Origin: CAYQMF01 sp964418595
GTDB taxonomy: Bacteria; Planctomycetota; UBA1135; UBA2386
Reading direction: 5' to 3'
NCBI GenBank assembly: GCA_964418595.1
Contig: CAYQMF010000067.1
Coordinates: forward strand, 1 to 34,851
DNA length: 34,851 bases
Part shown: positions 7,179 to 14,910 of the stretch, in pieces
Layout: each line of letters opens with the position of its first letter
How positions within the stretch are numbered: position 1 is the first letter of the stretch
The notes under the pieces: generated by a model
The model's database searches: none
Seen by the model: only the letters and a program-made list of their open reading frames with translations
Told to the model about the DNA's origin: nothing
Made by a program: the position numbers and the translations under genes

Positions 7179-8705
7179 TCAGTCTCCGAACTTGATGCCC
7201 TGCGCGAGCGGCAGGTCGGCGCCCCAGTTCACCGTCGAGGTCTGCCGGCGCATGTAGACCTTCCACGCGTCCGAACCCGACTCGCGTCCGCCGCCGGTCT
7301 CCTTCTCGCCGCCGAACGCGCCGCCGATCTCGGCGCCGGACGTGCCGATGTTGACGTTGGCGATGCCGCAGTCGGAACCCGTCGCCGACACGAAGCGCTC
7401 CGCGTGCCGCACGTTGAGCGTGAAGATCGCGGAGCTGAGTCCCTGCGGCACGGCGTTGTGCAGCGCGATCGCGTGGTCGAGGTCGCGCACCGGGATGACG
7501 TAGAGGATCGGCGCGAAGGTCTCGTCGCGCACGACCGCCGTCTGGTCGGGCATGCGCACGATGGCCGGCTCGACGAAGTGGCCGCCGGCCAGGGCGCCGG
7601 GCAGCGCCAGCCGCTTGCCGCCGCACAGGACCTTGCCGCCCTCGCGCTTCGCCTGCTCGATGGCGGCGAGCATCGCGGTCACGGAAGCCGCGTCGATCAG
7701 CGGGCCGAGCAGCGTGCCGGGCGTCCCGGGGTCGCCGGCGCGCACCTGGCCGTAGGCCTTGACCACGCGCGCCTGCAGTGCGTCGACGACCTTGTCGTGC
7801 ACGAGCAGGCGCCGCGTCGTCGTGCAGCGCTGCCCGGCGGTGCCGACCGCGCCGAACACGATCGCGCGCGTCGCCATGTCGAGGTCGGCGTCGTCCATCA
7901 CCACGATCGCGTTGTTGCCGCCCAGTTCGAGGAGCGAACGCCCGAGGCGCATGGCGACCCGCTGCCCGACGACTTTGCCCATCCGCACGGAGCCGGTGGC
8001 CGAGATCAGCGGCATGCGCCCGTCGTCGACGAGGCGCTTGCCGATCTCGTCGTCGCTGCCGATCACGAGGCCGAGCAGGCCGCCGAGCCCGTGCGGTTCG
8101 AGGACCGACGCGCAGATGCGCGTGATCGCCAGCGCGGTGAGCGGGGTCTTCGGCGAAGGCTTCCACACCAGCGCGTCACCGCACACCAGCGCGAGCATCG
8201 AGTTCCACGCCCACACCGCGACCGGGAAGTTGAACGCCGTGATCACGCCGACGATGCCGAGCGGCTGCCACGTCTCGCGCATGACGTGCCTCGGTCGCTC
8301 GCTCTGGATGGTGAGCCCGTAGAGCTGGCGCGACAGGCCGAGCGCGAAGTCGGCGATGTCGATGCACTCCTGCACCTCGCCGCGCCCCTCCTCCAGGATC
8401 TTGCCGGCCTCCAGCGTCACCAGGCGACCGAGCGCGTCCTTCTTGGCGCGCAGGGCGAGCCCCATCTGCCGCACGTACTCGCCGCGCTGCGGTGCGGGGA
8501 TCTCGCGCCAGCGCGCGAAGGCCGCGGCCGCCGCGGCGACGACCTTCTCGTAGTCGGCGGCGCTCGCGGCGCGGACCGTGGCGATCGGCTGGCCGGTGGC
8601 CGGGTTGTGCGCGGTGATCGGCGCGCCCTTGGTCTCGAGCCACGCGCCGGCGTAGGCGCCCGGGTTCTCGGCGGCGAGGCCGAGGGCGGAGAGGACATCT
8701 TGCAT
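7179..8705 (-). CDS. ALDH7-family aldehyde dehydrogenase (aminoadipate semialdehyde type)
   Basis: 508 aa from ATG 8705. An upstream in-frame GTG at 8741, 13 nt after an AGGAG in the tandem repeat, would add 12 residues. The NAD-dependent ALDH fold is clear: Asn159 in AFNFPVAVW, Glu260 in LLELGGNNA and catalytic Cys294 in AGQRCTTTRR. The C-terminal GGEKETGGGRESGSDAWK is typical of ALDH7 (antiquitin, alpha-aminoadipic semialdehyde / piperideine-6-carboxylate dehydrogenase), which acts in lysine breakdown. It also oxidises other aldehydes, so the physiological substrate here is inferred. First gene of a unit with the scramblase-like gene and thrB. The region upstream is filled by a 17-bp tandem repeat. 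Confidence 0.9.
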   Translation of the reverse strand: MQDVLSALGLAAENPGAYAGAWLETKGAPITAHNPATGQPIATVRAASAADYEKVVAAAAAAFARWREIPAPQRGEYVRQMGLALRAKKDALGRLVTLEAGKILEEGRGEVQECIDIADFALGLSRQLYGLTIQSERPRHVMRETWQPLGIVGVITAFNFPVAVWAWNSMLALVCGDALVWKPSPKTPLTALAITRICASVLEPHGLGGLLGLVIGSDDEIGKRLVDDGRMPLISATGSVRMGKVVGQRVAMRLGRSLLELGGNNAIVVMDDADLDMATRAIVFGAVGTAGQRCTTTRRLLVHDKVVDALQARVVKAYGQVRAGDPGTPGTLLGPLIDAASVTAMLAAIEQAKREGGKVLCGGKRLALPGALAGGHFVEPAIVRMPDQTAVVRDETFAPILYVIPVRDLDHAIALHNAVPQGLSSAIFTLNVRHAERFVSATGSDCGIANVNIGTSGAEIGGAFGGEKETGGGRESGSDAWKVYMRRQTSTVNWGADLPLAQGIKFGD

Positions 8706-8750
8706 CGGCAGAAGCGTGCCGGCTCGCGGCGGAACAGTCACGCGCCGAAC

Positions 8751-8827
8751 AGGGCTCCTGCCAGATCAGGGCTCCTGCCAGATCAGGGCTCCTGCCAGAT
8801 CAGGGCTCCTGCCAGATCAGGGCTCCT
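8751..8827. repeat. 17-bp direct tandem repeat, 4.5 copies
   Basis: The unit AGGGCTCCTGCCAGATC occurs perfectly at 8751-8767, 8768-8784, 8785-8801 and 8802-8818. A partial copy runs from 8819 to 8827. It occupies nearly the whole gap between the DinB-like stop (8829, minus strand) and the ALDH upstream region. The unit length is not a multiple of 3, so it is not a coding repeat. On the minus strand each copy contains CAGGAG, so a Shine-Dalgarno-like motif is repeated ahead of the ALDH gene. Confidence 0.95.
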
Positions 8828-8828
8828 C

Positions 8829-9344
8829 CTACAGGTCGTAGAAGCGCAGGTCGCTGTCGGTGAGCTGCTTGGTCCAGTGGTAGATCTGGTACGCGTGGCC
8901 GCTGAAGTGCTCGGCGACGTGCACGACGCATCCGACCCCGGTGTCGGGGAAACGCCCGCCCTGGAACGGGTAGGTCGCGAGCAGTTGCTCGGGCGTGAGG
9001 CGGGCGACGATCGCGCTCGCCTCGCGCACGGTGGCTTCCAGCGCATCCAGCATGTCGGGTGGCGAGGGCTGTCCCACGCCCGGCTCGGCGGCGAACTCGG
9101 CCGGGCGGTTCCGCGCATCGGCGGCCTTGCCGAGCCCGCTGATGATCCACTGCCGCACGTTGCCGGTGAGGTGCAAGATCAGGTTGGCGACCGAATTGGA
9201 GTGGGCGTTGGGTCGCTGCCACACCTGTGCCTCCGTGAGCAGCGACACGCAATGGCGGATGCGCGGCACCGCCTCCTGCACGACGCGCCGCTCGAACTCA
9301 GCGGCCAGCAGGGCTGCCAGCGCGCGCGCCGGGTCGCGGCTCAC
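8829..9344 (-). CDS. DinB-like / DUF1572-type four-helix-bundle protein
   Basis: 171 aa. GTG 9344 overlaps the stop of the upstream DUF2304 gene in a GTGA, which fixes the start and implies translational coupling. The sequence matches the DinB/YfiT-like fold: LRHC-like helix, then NSVANLILHLTGNVRQWI (conserved Asn and His of helix 2), LLATYPFQGG and HVAEHFSGHAYQIYHWTKQL (conserved HxxxHxGH-like helix). The three His positions usual for a metal site (in LILHL, HVAEH, SGH) are present. Family members act as metal-dependent thiol transferases or have unknown roles, so the activity is not defined. Its TAG abuts the 17-bp tandem repeat, with no terminator seen. Confidence 0.82.
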   Translation of the reverse strand: MSRDPARALAALLAAEFERRVVQEAVPRIRHCVSLLTEAQVWQRPNAHSNSVANLILHLTGNVRQWIISGLGKAADARNRPAEFAAEPGVGQPSPPDMLDALEATVREASAIVARLTPEQLLATYPFQGGRFPDTGVGCVVHVAEHFSGHAYQIYHWTKQLTDSDLRFYDL

Positions 9345-9772
9345 GGGCCGCGCTCCACCCGCGCGCGCAGGTCGAGGAGGTCCTTCTCGAGCATCGCGAG
9401 CTTCTGCACGAGGCCCTTCTGCTTGAAGGTGAGCTTCGACAGCCGCACCGAGAGCATGAGGCACAGCAGCATGAGGAACAGGAACGCCCCGAAGAACAAC
9501 GCCGAGACCGGGCTCTTGGCGCTGATCAGCGACTGGAACCAGGCGAGCCACTCGTGTTGCCACGCCAGCACCAGCAGCACGAGGCCGGTGATCAGCCAGA
9601 GCAGCGCGTACTCCTCGCGGAGCTTGCGGCGCCGGACCAGTTCGATCGCGACGACCAGCATGATCCCGGCCACCGTGTAGGCGACGGGCTTCTGGCCGGC
9701 GGGGATCTCCTCGAGCGACGAGCCGAACCACGCCTGCATGGCGGCGACGGGGAGCGAAGTGAACGCGATCAA
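9341..9772 (-). CDS. DUF2304 membrane protein, partner of the upstream glycosyltransferase
   Basis: 143 aa. TTG 9772 is chosen because it overlaps the upstream stop as TTGA and has GGGAGG about 8 nt before it; ATG 9739 is the alternative. Three hydrophobic helices are visible: VAYTVAGIMLVVAIELV, YALLWLITGLVLLVLAWQHEWLAWF and VSALFFGAFLFLMLLCLML. The conserved pattern IELVRRRKLREEYALLWLITG follows the first helix, and a coiled segment (QKLAMLEKDLLDLRARVE) ends the protein. DUF2304 proteins are known to occur with dolichol-phosphate-mannose-type GT2 enzymes, as here, and probably serve as the membrane subunit. Co-translated with genes on both sides. Confidence 0.85.
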   Translation of the reverse strand: MIAFTSLPVAAMQAWFGSSLEEIPAGQKPVAYTVAGIMLVVAIELVRRRKLREEYALLWLITGLVLLVLAWQHEWLAWFQSLISAKSPVSALFFGAFLFLMLLCLMLSVRLSKLTFKQKGLVQKLAMLEKDLLDLRARVERGP

Positions 9773-10509
9773 CTCGCGATCCTCCCGGCGCGGTAGGGCG
9801 ACTCGCGGCGCACCGACATCAGGGTGAGGTTCAGCAGCATCTTGTAGGCGTAGTAGGCGACTTTGCCGCCGCGGTGCATGCTCGTTCCACCCTTGCGCGG
9901 GAACATGCGCACCGGGACCTCGCCGACGCGCAGGCCGGCCCGGTGCAGGCCGATGATCACGTCGGTGTCGGGGTAGTCCTCCGGGAAGCCGTCGCGGGCG
10001 AGGAACGTCACCGCGCGCCGGCTCAGCCCCTGGAACCCGGACGTGGGATCGGTGATGTGCACGCCGGTCCAGATGCTCGCGATCTTGCCGAACAGCCACG
10101 AGCCCGCGCGCCGCGCCCACCCCACGCACGGCGGCTGCGGCATGCGGTAGCGCGAGCCGAGCGCCACGTCGAGCCCGGTGTCGAGCGCGGCGAGGAGGTC
10201 GCCGATGCAGGTCGGGTCATGCTGGCCGTCCGCGTCCATCTGCACGACGCGGTCCACCCCGGCGCGCAGCGCGAAGAGGTAGCCGGTCTGCAGCGCTCCA
10301 CCGTAGCCCAGGTTGCAGGGCAGGCTCAGCACCTCGGCACCTGCCGCGAGCGCGTCCGCGCGCGTGCCGTCAGTGCTGCCGTCGTCGATCACGATCATGC
10401 GCGCGCCGGGCACGTGCGCGAGCACGGCGCGCACGACGTTGCCGATCCGACCTTCTTCGTTGAAGGCCGGGGTCAACACCATCGGCGCTGGCGCCGCCCG
10501 CTCGCTCAT
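9769..10509 (-). CDS. GT2 glycosyltransferase, dolichyl/polyprenyl-phosphate mannose synthase-like
   Basis: 246 aa from ATG 10509; ATG 10524 would add five residues. GT-A fold motifs: LTPAFNEEGRIGNVV, VIDDGSTDGT (nucleotide-sugar binding), the metal-binding DADGQHDP, LGSRY, and PTSGFQGLSRRAV in the acceptor region. It lacks C-terminal membrane helices. This fits the DUF2304 gene, which overlaps it by 4 nt and likely supplies the membrane part. Such enzymes transfer a hexose from a nucleotide sugar to polyprenyl phosphate for later glycosylation of surface polymers or lipids. The sugar is not deducible. First gene of the GT2 - DUF2304 - DinB unit. Confidence 0.88.
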   Translation of the reverse strand: MSERAAPAPMVLTPAFNEEGRIGNVVRAVLAHVPGARMIVIDDGSTDGTRADALAAGAEVLSLPCNLGYGGALQTGYLFALRAGVDRVVQMDADGQHDPTCIGDLLAALDTGLDVALGSRYRMPQPPCVGWARRAGSWLFGKIASIWTGVHITDPTSGFQGLSRRAVTFLARDGFPEDYPDTDVIIGLHRAGLRVGEVPVRMFPRKGGTSMHRGGKVAYYAYKMLLNLTLMSVRRESPYRAGRIAS

Positions 10510-10562
10510 CGTCGCGCGGAGCATAGCCAGCGTCCGTCTCGGCCCCAGCGGATTCCCCGCGG

Positions 10563-12026
10563 TCAGCGACTCGCCGGCGTCACGGTCACATCGACCGAGT
10601 CGATGGTGAACTCGCCGCGTTGGCCGCCCGGCAACTCGCACGCGATCTCGATCCGGATCCAACGGTTGCGGTCGACGTGCGCGAGGCTCGCGAACGTGAA
10701 CTCGACGTCGAAGGCGTTCGTGCTCGCGACGGTCCCGTCCCACGCCACGTCGAACCGGTGGCGCACGTAGTCCTGCACCGACACGCGCACGCGGGTCTGC
10801 GGGCCGACCACGGACACGGAGCAGGTGGCCCGCACCTGCGCGCGCGCCACGTCGCCGGCCGCCTCGATGGGGAGCTTGAAGGGCAGGAACAAGCCCGCGA
10901 CCTCGTGGCCGTCGAACGGCACCGTCACGAGCGTGACGCCCACTCCGTCCTTGCTGCGCAGCAGCTCCGGCGTCCCGAGCCCCCTTCGCCCGATCACGAT
11001 GCTCGTGTCCTCCGTGTCGAGGTCGCCGGCGACCGGCGCGGCGCCGGGCGTCGTCAGCGCGCGCGCCCCGGCGAGGACGTCGAAGCCGCGGTGCGTGAGC
11101 CGGCTGTCCAGCGACAGCCACGCGACGTCGCTGCCATCGCGCGCCATGGTGACGAGGCGCAGCCCGAGCTGGCCGTCGGCCGGCACAGTGCGCGCCGCGA
11201 GCAGGCGGTCGCCGGGGAGGAAGCGCGGCTGCCGGTCGCCGCCGGCCGGCACCGCCGGCAGCGGCGTCACCTGCAGCGTCGTGACGTCCACGAGGTGCAG
11301 GCGGGTGGCGCCGGTCGCATCGCGGCGGACGAAGGCGACGACGCTGGCGTCCGGGGCGAGCGCGGGTTCGAAGTCACCGATGTCGGGTCCGACGAGGCCG
11401 CCGCCGTCGGTGAGCGGCAGGAGCCCGCCACCCTGGGCGTTCGCCAGCCAGAGGCGGGCGCGGCCGCCTTCCGTCCGGCTGAACACGACCCGATCGCCGC
11501 GCGCGTCGGGGTCGCGGTCGGCGGCGCCTTGGGCCGGCTGCGTGAACGGGGCAAGTCCGCTGCCGTCGCGACCGATGCGCCAGAGCTGCGACGCGCCGCT
11601 GCGGTCGGAGGCGAACAGGATCGTCGTCCCGTCGGCGCTCCAGCAGGGCGTCGCGTCGACGGCGTTGTCGCGGGTGAGCCGGACCTCGGCGACGCTGCCG
11701 TCGATGGCCGCGAGGTACAGCTCCGTCGACTCCGGCTGGTCGCCGCGCGTCTGGCGCGCGAACACGACGGTGAGCGGATCGGTGGGGTGTGCGCGCACGC
11801 CGGACTCGATGCCGGCGCGCGAGGCGAACTCGCGCTCGCCGAGGCCGGCGAGGGTGCTCGCGTAGGTGCGCGCGCTGTCGAACGAGTCGTCGGTGCGACC
11901 GCGGCAGACGACCAGCTCGAGCGGCAGGCCGGTGGCGTCGATGGGCAACCCGCCGCTGTTGCCACCGCCGGAGCGCGCGCAGGCGGCGCCGAGGGCGAGG
12001 AGCGCGAGGGCTGGCAGGCGCGACAT
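10563..12026 (-). CDS. secreted or lipid-anchored TolB-like beta-propeller protein
   Basis: 487 aa, ATG start. The N-terminus MSRLPALALLALGAACA is a short signal; Cys16 could be lipidated, but the -3 residue is not the usual Leu. Several TolB/WD40-like blades of the form A-T-P-C-W-S-x-D-G-T-x-I-L-F-A-S-D-R follow (about residues 125-360), for example CWSADGTTILFASDRSG and LAPDASVVAFVRRDA. The last ~120 residues are a different beta-rich domain, ending in strands that contain RIEIACELPGG. There is no peptidase domain. The role is probably a periplasmic scaffold, but this is inferred from fold only. It is divergent from queA with a 72-bp gap that must hold both promoters. Confidence 0.78.
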   Translation of the reverse strand: MSRLPALALLALGAACARSGGGNSGGLPIDATGLPLELVVCRGRTDDSFDSARTYASTLAGLGEREFASRAGIESGVRAHPTDPLTVVFARQTRGDQPESTELYLAAIDGSVAEVRLTRDNAVDATPCWSADGTTILFASDRSGASQLWRIGRDGSGLAPFTQPAQGAADRDPDARGDRVVFSRTEGGRARLWLANAQGGGLLPLTDGGGLVGPDIGDFEPALAPDASVVAFVRRDATGATRLHLVDVTTLQVTPLPAVPAGGDRQPRFLPGDRLLAARTVPADGQLGLRLVTMARDGSDVAWLSLDSRLTHRGFDVLAGARALTTPGAAPVAGDLDTEDTSIVIGRRGLGTPELLRSKDGVGVTLVTVPFDGHEVAGLFLPFKLPIEAAGDVARAQVRATCSVSVVGPQTRVRVSVQDYVRHRFDVAWDGTVASTNAFDVEFTFASLAHVDRNRWIRIEIACELPGGQRGEFTIDSVDVTVTPASR

Positions 12027-12098
12027 GCGGTCACCTTATCCGCTCGGCTGGCGAGCGCGCCATTGACGCGACCGGGCGAACCAGAGGAACGTGGCGCC

Positions 12099-13136
12099 GT
12101 GCGCGTCGACGACTTCGACTTCGAACTGCCGGAGAGCGCGATCGCGTCGCGCCCGTGCGAGCCGCGCGACGCGGCTCGCCTGCTCGTGCTGGAGCGCAGC
12201 ACGGGGCAGCTCGCCGACCACGTGTTCCGCGACCTGCCGGAGCTGCTCGCACCCGGCGACCTGCTCGTCCTGAACGACACGCGCGTGCAACCCTGGCGCC
12301 TGCGCGGTCAGCGCACGACCGGCGGCCGCATCGATCTCCTGATCGTCGAGCGCCAAGGGGAGATCGCGCGCGGCTACGTGAAGCCGGCGCGCCGCCTGCG
12401 CCCGGGCGAGGCGATCGCGCTCGAAGGCGGTGCCGTCACGCTGGTGCTGCGCGCCGACCTCGGCGGCGGGCAGTTCGAGTTCACGCTGCACAGCGCGGAA
12501 GGCTCGCTCGACGCGGCGCTGGAGCGCGTGGGTCGGGCGCCGCTGCCCCCCTACGTCGCACGCGACGGCAGCGAGGACGTCGCCGCCGACCGGGCGCGCT
12601 ACCAGACGGTGTACGCGGCGCGGCCGGCGGCGATCGCCGCGCCGACCGCGGGGCTGCACTTCACGCCGGCGCTGCTCGAGCGGCTCGCGGCGCGCGGCGT
12701 GGAGCGCGCGATCGTCACCCTGCACGTGGGCGTGGGCACCTTCGCGCCGCTGCGGGTCGACGAGGTGGAGGCGCACCGCATGCACCACGAGACCTACGAG
12801 CTGCCGGAGGCGACGGCGGCGGCCGTGCGCCGCACGCGCGCGCGCGGTGGACGGGTGGTGGCGGTCGGCACGACGAGCGCGCGCGTGCTCGAGACCTGTG
12901 CCACGGCGGAGCGCCTGGTGTGCGCCGGCGCCGGCAGCACCGACCTGTTCCTGTACCCCGGGCGCGACCTGCGCGTCGTCGACGCGCTGATCACCAACTT
13001 CCACCTGCCCCGCTCGACGCTCCTGATGCTGGTCGCGGCCTTCGCGGGGCGGCGGGCGGTGCTCGCGGCATACCGCGCCGCGCTCGCCCGCGGCTACCGC
13101 TTCTATTCGTTCGGCGACGCGATGCTGATCCGCTGA
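12099..13136 (+). CDS. queA: S-adenosylmethionine:tRNA ribosyltransferase-isomerase
   Basis: 345 aa, normal length. Transfers and isomerises the ribosyl part of SAM onto preQ1 in tRNA to give epoxyqueuosine. GTG 12099 is chosen because the protein then begins VRVDDFDFELPESAIASRP, the family start, with AGAGGAA about 10 nt upstream. Clear signatures: LLVLNDTRVQPWRLRG, YQTVYA, PTAGLHFTPALLERL, LHVGVGTFAPLR, HHETYELP, AVGTTSARVLE and TNFHLPRSTLLMLVAAFAG. The open frame continues far upstream as a GC-rich shadow. It converges on the ThiE-like gene with only 10 bp between. The enzyme for the next step, QueG, is 1.8 kb downstream on the other strand. Confidence 0.96.
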   Translation: MRVDDFDFELPESAIASRPCEPRDAARLLVLERSTGQLADHVFRDLPELLAPGDLLVLNDTRVQPWRLRGQRTTGGRIDLLIVERQGEIARGYVKPARRLRPGEAIALEGGAVTLVLRADLGGGQFEFTLHSAEGSLDAALERVGRAPLPPYVARDGSEDVAADRARYQTVYAARPAAIAAPTAGLHFTPALLERLAARGVERAIVTLHVGVGTFAPLRVDEVEAHRMHHETYELPEATAAAVRRTRARGGRVVAVGTTSARVLETCATAERLVCAGAGSTDLFLYPGRDLRVVDALITNFHLPRSTLLMLVAAFAGRRAVLAAYRAALARGYRFYSFGDAMLIR

Positions 13137-13146
13137 CGTCGGTCCG

Positions 13147-13755
13147 TCACGACGGGAGCAGGCCGACGAGTGTGGCGGCAGCGCGCTGCGGATCGTCGGC
13201 ACCGAGGATCGCGGCGCTCACCGCGATGCGCGTGCAGCCGGCGGCCACGAGCTGCGGGAGGTTGGCGGCGGTGATCCCGCCGATCGCGAACAGCGGCAGG
13301 CGCGCGGTCGCGAACGCCGCGCGCAGGACGACGGGCGCGAGACCCTCGCGGTAGCCCTTGGTGGCCGTGGCGAAGCAGGGGCCGAAGCCCAGGTAGTCGG
13401 CGCCCGCGGCCTGCGCCGCCGCGATCTGCGCGAGGTCGTGCGTGCTGATGCCGAGCAGGCGCTGGGAGCCGAGGATGGCGCGGGCGGCGGCGGCCGGCAG
13501 GTCGTCCTGGCCGACGTGCGCTCCGGCCGCGCCGACCTCGACGGCCAGTGCCGGGTCGTCGTTGACGATCAGGGCGACGCCGTGCTCGGCGCACAGTGCA
13601 CGACACCGTGGCAAGCCCGGGCGCGGGTTGGCCTTCACCCGCCACTGCACCATGTCGACCCCGCCGCGCAGCGCTGCGAGCAACGTCTCCCACGGATCAC
13701 GGCGACACAGCGACGGCGTGAAGAGGAGGCAGAGGCGGGCACGCAGCGTGGCCAT
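13147..13755 (-). CDS. thiE: thiamine phosphate synthase (ThiE-like)
   Basis: 202 aa, close to the family length. ThiE joins HMP-pyrophosphate and thiazole phosphate to make thiamine phosphate. TIM-barrel motifs are present: VQWRVK (36-41, where classical ThiE has VQLREK), IVNDDPALA (63-71), GAHVGQDDLP (78-87), LGISTHDL (101-108) and GADYLGFGPCFATATK (118-133). The phosphate-binding AIGGITAAN (157-165) and TRIAVSAAIL complete the set. The RVK in place of REK means a TenI-like or altered specificity cannot be excluded. No TPP riboswitch is seen upstream. It faces the membrane/TPR gene with a 29-bp divergent gap. Confidence 0.87.
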   Translation of the reverse strand: MATLRARLCLLFTPSLCRRDPWETLLAALRGGVDMVQWRVKANPRPGLPRCRALCAEHGVALIVNDDPALAVEVGAAGAHVGQDDLPAAAARAILGSQRLLGISTHDLAQIAAAQAAGADYLGFGPCFATATKGYREGLAPVVLRAAFATARLPLFAIGGITAANLPQLVAAGCTRIAVSAAILGADDPQRAAATLVGLLPS

Positions 13756-13784
13756 GGCGAGGCTGCGAACCTATCATCCCGCGC

Positions 13785-14381
13785 GTGCTGCACGACCTGT
13801 TCTGGCCCAACGTGGCGGTGTTCGGCATCGGGCAACTGGCGGCGTGGTTCCACCTGCGCACCGGCCGCGTCGTGCGCGGCGTGGTCACGATGGTGGCGCT
13901 GCTCCTGCTCGCCGACCTCGCGCTCGTCGCACGCTTCGCGTATGGCGCGGAGGGCGTCGCCGTCGGCGCGCTCGGCGCGATGCAGGTGTGGGCGCTGGGG
14001 GAAGCGGTGCTCCTCGGCATCGCGCGCTGGCGGCGCGCGCGCCCGGCCGCGGTCGCGCGCCGGCGCCACGACTATCGGCTGGCGATCGTGAGCGAGTTGC
14101 GCGGCGAGGACGCGGAGGCGCTCGCGCTCCTGCGCGGGCTGGCCCGCGTGGATCCGTGGGACGTGGAGGTCGCGTTCGCGCTCGCGGCCGTGCACCGTCG
14201 CCTGGGCGATCCGCGCGCGTCGCGGCGTCAGCTCCGGCGGGCGCGGCGGCTCGACCGCATCGGGCGCCTGTCGGATCTCATCTACCTCGAAGAGCTGCGT
14301 CTGCGCGCGCCTCGTGCGGCGGGCGACACGCCGCGCGTGGCGCGGGCGGTGCCGGCACCGGTGCCGGCGAGCACGGCCTGA
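13785..14381 (+). CDS. membrane protein with C-terminal TPR-like helices
   Basis: 198 aa, GTG start. Three hydrophobic helices lie in the first half: NVAVFGIGQLAAWF, VVTMVALLLLADLALVARF and MQVWALGEAVLLGIARW. A basic stretch (RRARPAAVARRRHDYR) follows, then a soluble part. That part, with EDAEALALLRGLARVDPWDV and EVAFALAAVHRRLGDPRASR, has the spacing of one or two tetratricopeptide repeats. No named family recognised. The topology suggests a membrane-anchored adaptor with its TPR region in the cytoplasm. It ends 31 bp before the stop of the convergent zinc-ribbon gene. Confidence 0.65.
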   Translation: MLHDLFWPNVAVFGIGQLAAWFHLRTGRVVRGVVTMVALLLLADLALVARFAYGAEGVAVGALGAMQVWALGEAVLLGIARWRRARPAAVARRRHDYRLAIVSELRGEDAEALALLRGLARVDPWDVEVAFALAAVHRRLGDPRASRRQLRRARRLDRIGRLSDLIYLEELRLRAPRAAGDTPRVARAVPAPVPASTA

Positions 14382-14412
14382 GGCGGATGCGCCTCGCCGC
14401 GGCGCGCCGAGG

Positions 14413-14589
14413 TCACGACGCCTTCCAGCGGCGCTTCTCGAGGTCGTTGGCGAAGCGCTGCGAGTCCTCGGGGTTGAACATCCGCACGGTGGCGCCGCAG
14501 TGCACGCAGTACGACGCGTTGACGCTCATGATGTAGCGCACGTAGGTCTTGCAGGTCGCGCACCACTTGGTCTCGGTGTAGTAGTCCAT
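14413..14589 (-). CDS. 58-aa zinc-ribbon protein
   Basis: 58 aa. ATG 14589 is preceded by AAGGGAAC at good spacing, so it is read as a real gene despite its size. Two CxxC pairs are present: WCATCKTYVRY at the N-terminus and YCVHCGATVRMF in the middle. They form a rubredoxin-like or ribbon-type zinc knuckle, and the C-terminal half is a charged helix (EDSQRFANDLEKRRWK). No family name recognised; such proteins are often nucleic-acid or ribosome associated. A short inverted repeat GCAAG-TCG-CTTGC (14636-14648) lies about 47 bp upstream of the start and could be an operator. Confidence 0.75.
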   Translation of the reverse strand: MDYYTETKWCATCKTYVRYIMSVNASYCVHCGATVRMFNPEDSQRFANDLEKRRWKAS

Positions 14590-14910
14590 CGTTCGTGTTC
14601 CCTTGGTTGTCGGTGACAGGCGCAACGGGAACAGAGCAAGTCGCTTGCCAGAACGTGCGCTCGGGCGCGTGGGCTTTGCGGCGAGTCGTCGATCGCCGCG
14701 TCCGCACCGGCGCATCGCGGTCGCGGCGAGCCGTGCGGTGAGGAGTGCCGGCGTCGCCGGCGGGCGTCGGGATTCCTGGACGGGAGACGCCGCCTCCGCC
14801 GCCGCGGGTGAGGAATGCCCGCTGCCAAGGATGGAGGACGAGAGAGTCGGCGCGACGCGACGCGTCGCGTCGCGCCGACGGTGGGTCTTCGGAGCGTGTC
14901 GAAGCCTACC
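14590..14910. other. 321-bp non-coding gap between two minus-strand genes
   Basis: No open frame here has both codon bias and a family match. It contains the inverted repeat GCAAG-TCG-CTTGC near the 58-aa gene, a GC-rich middle with the local inverted repeat GCCGGCG-TCGCCGGC, and the 34-bp perfect palindrome listed separately. It should carry the promoter of the 58-aa gene and the transcript end of queG. I cannot place a promoter with confidence. Confidence 0.6.
14846..14879. repeat. 34-bp perfect palindrome
   Basis: Bases 14846-14862 are exactly the reverse complement of 14863-14879. The arms begin GTCGGCGCGACGCGACG and there is no spacer. The symmetry stops at both ends (A 14845 against G 14880). 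It lies 32 nt past the queG stop on the minus strand. As RNA it would make a long GC hairpin and could end queG transcription, although no T-run follows. As DNA it could be a dimeric-protein binding site. Confidence 0.95.

Noticed and set aside
8751..8827. CRISPR array
   Set aside because: The 17-bp units are directly adjacent with no spacers and no cas genes nearby.
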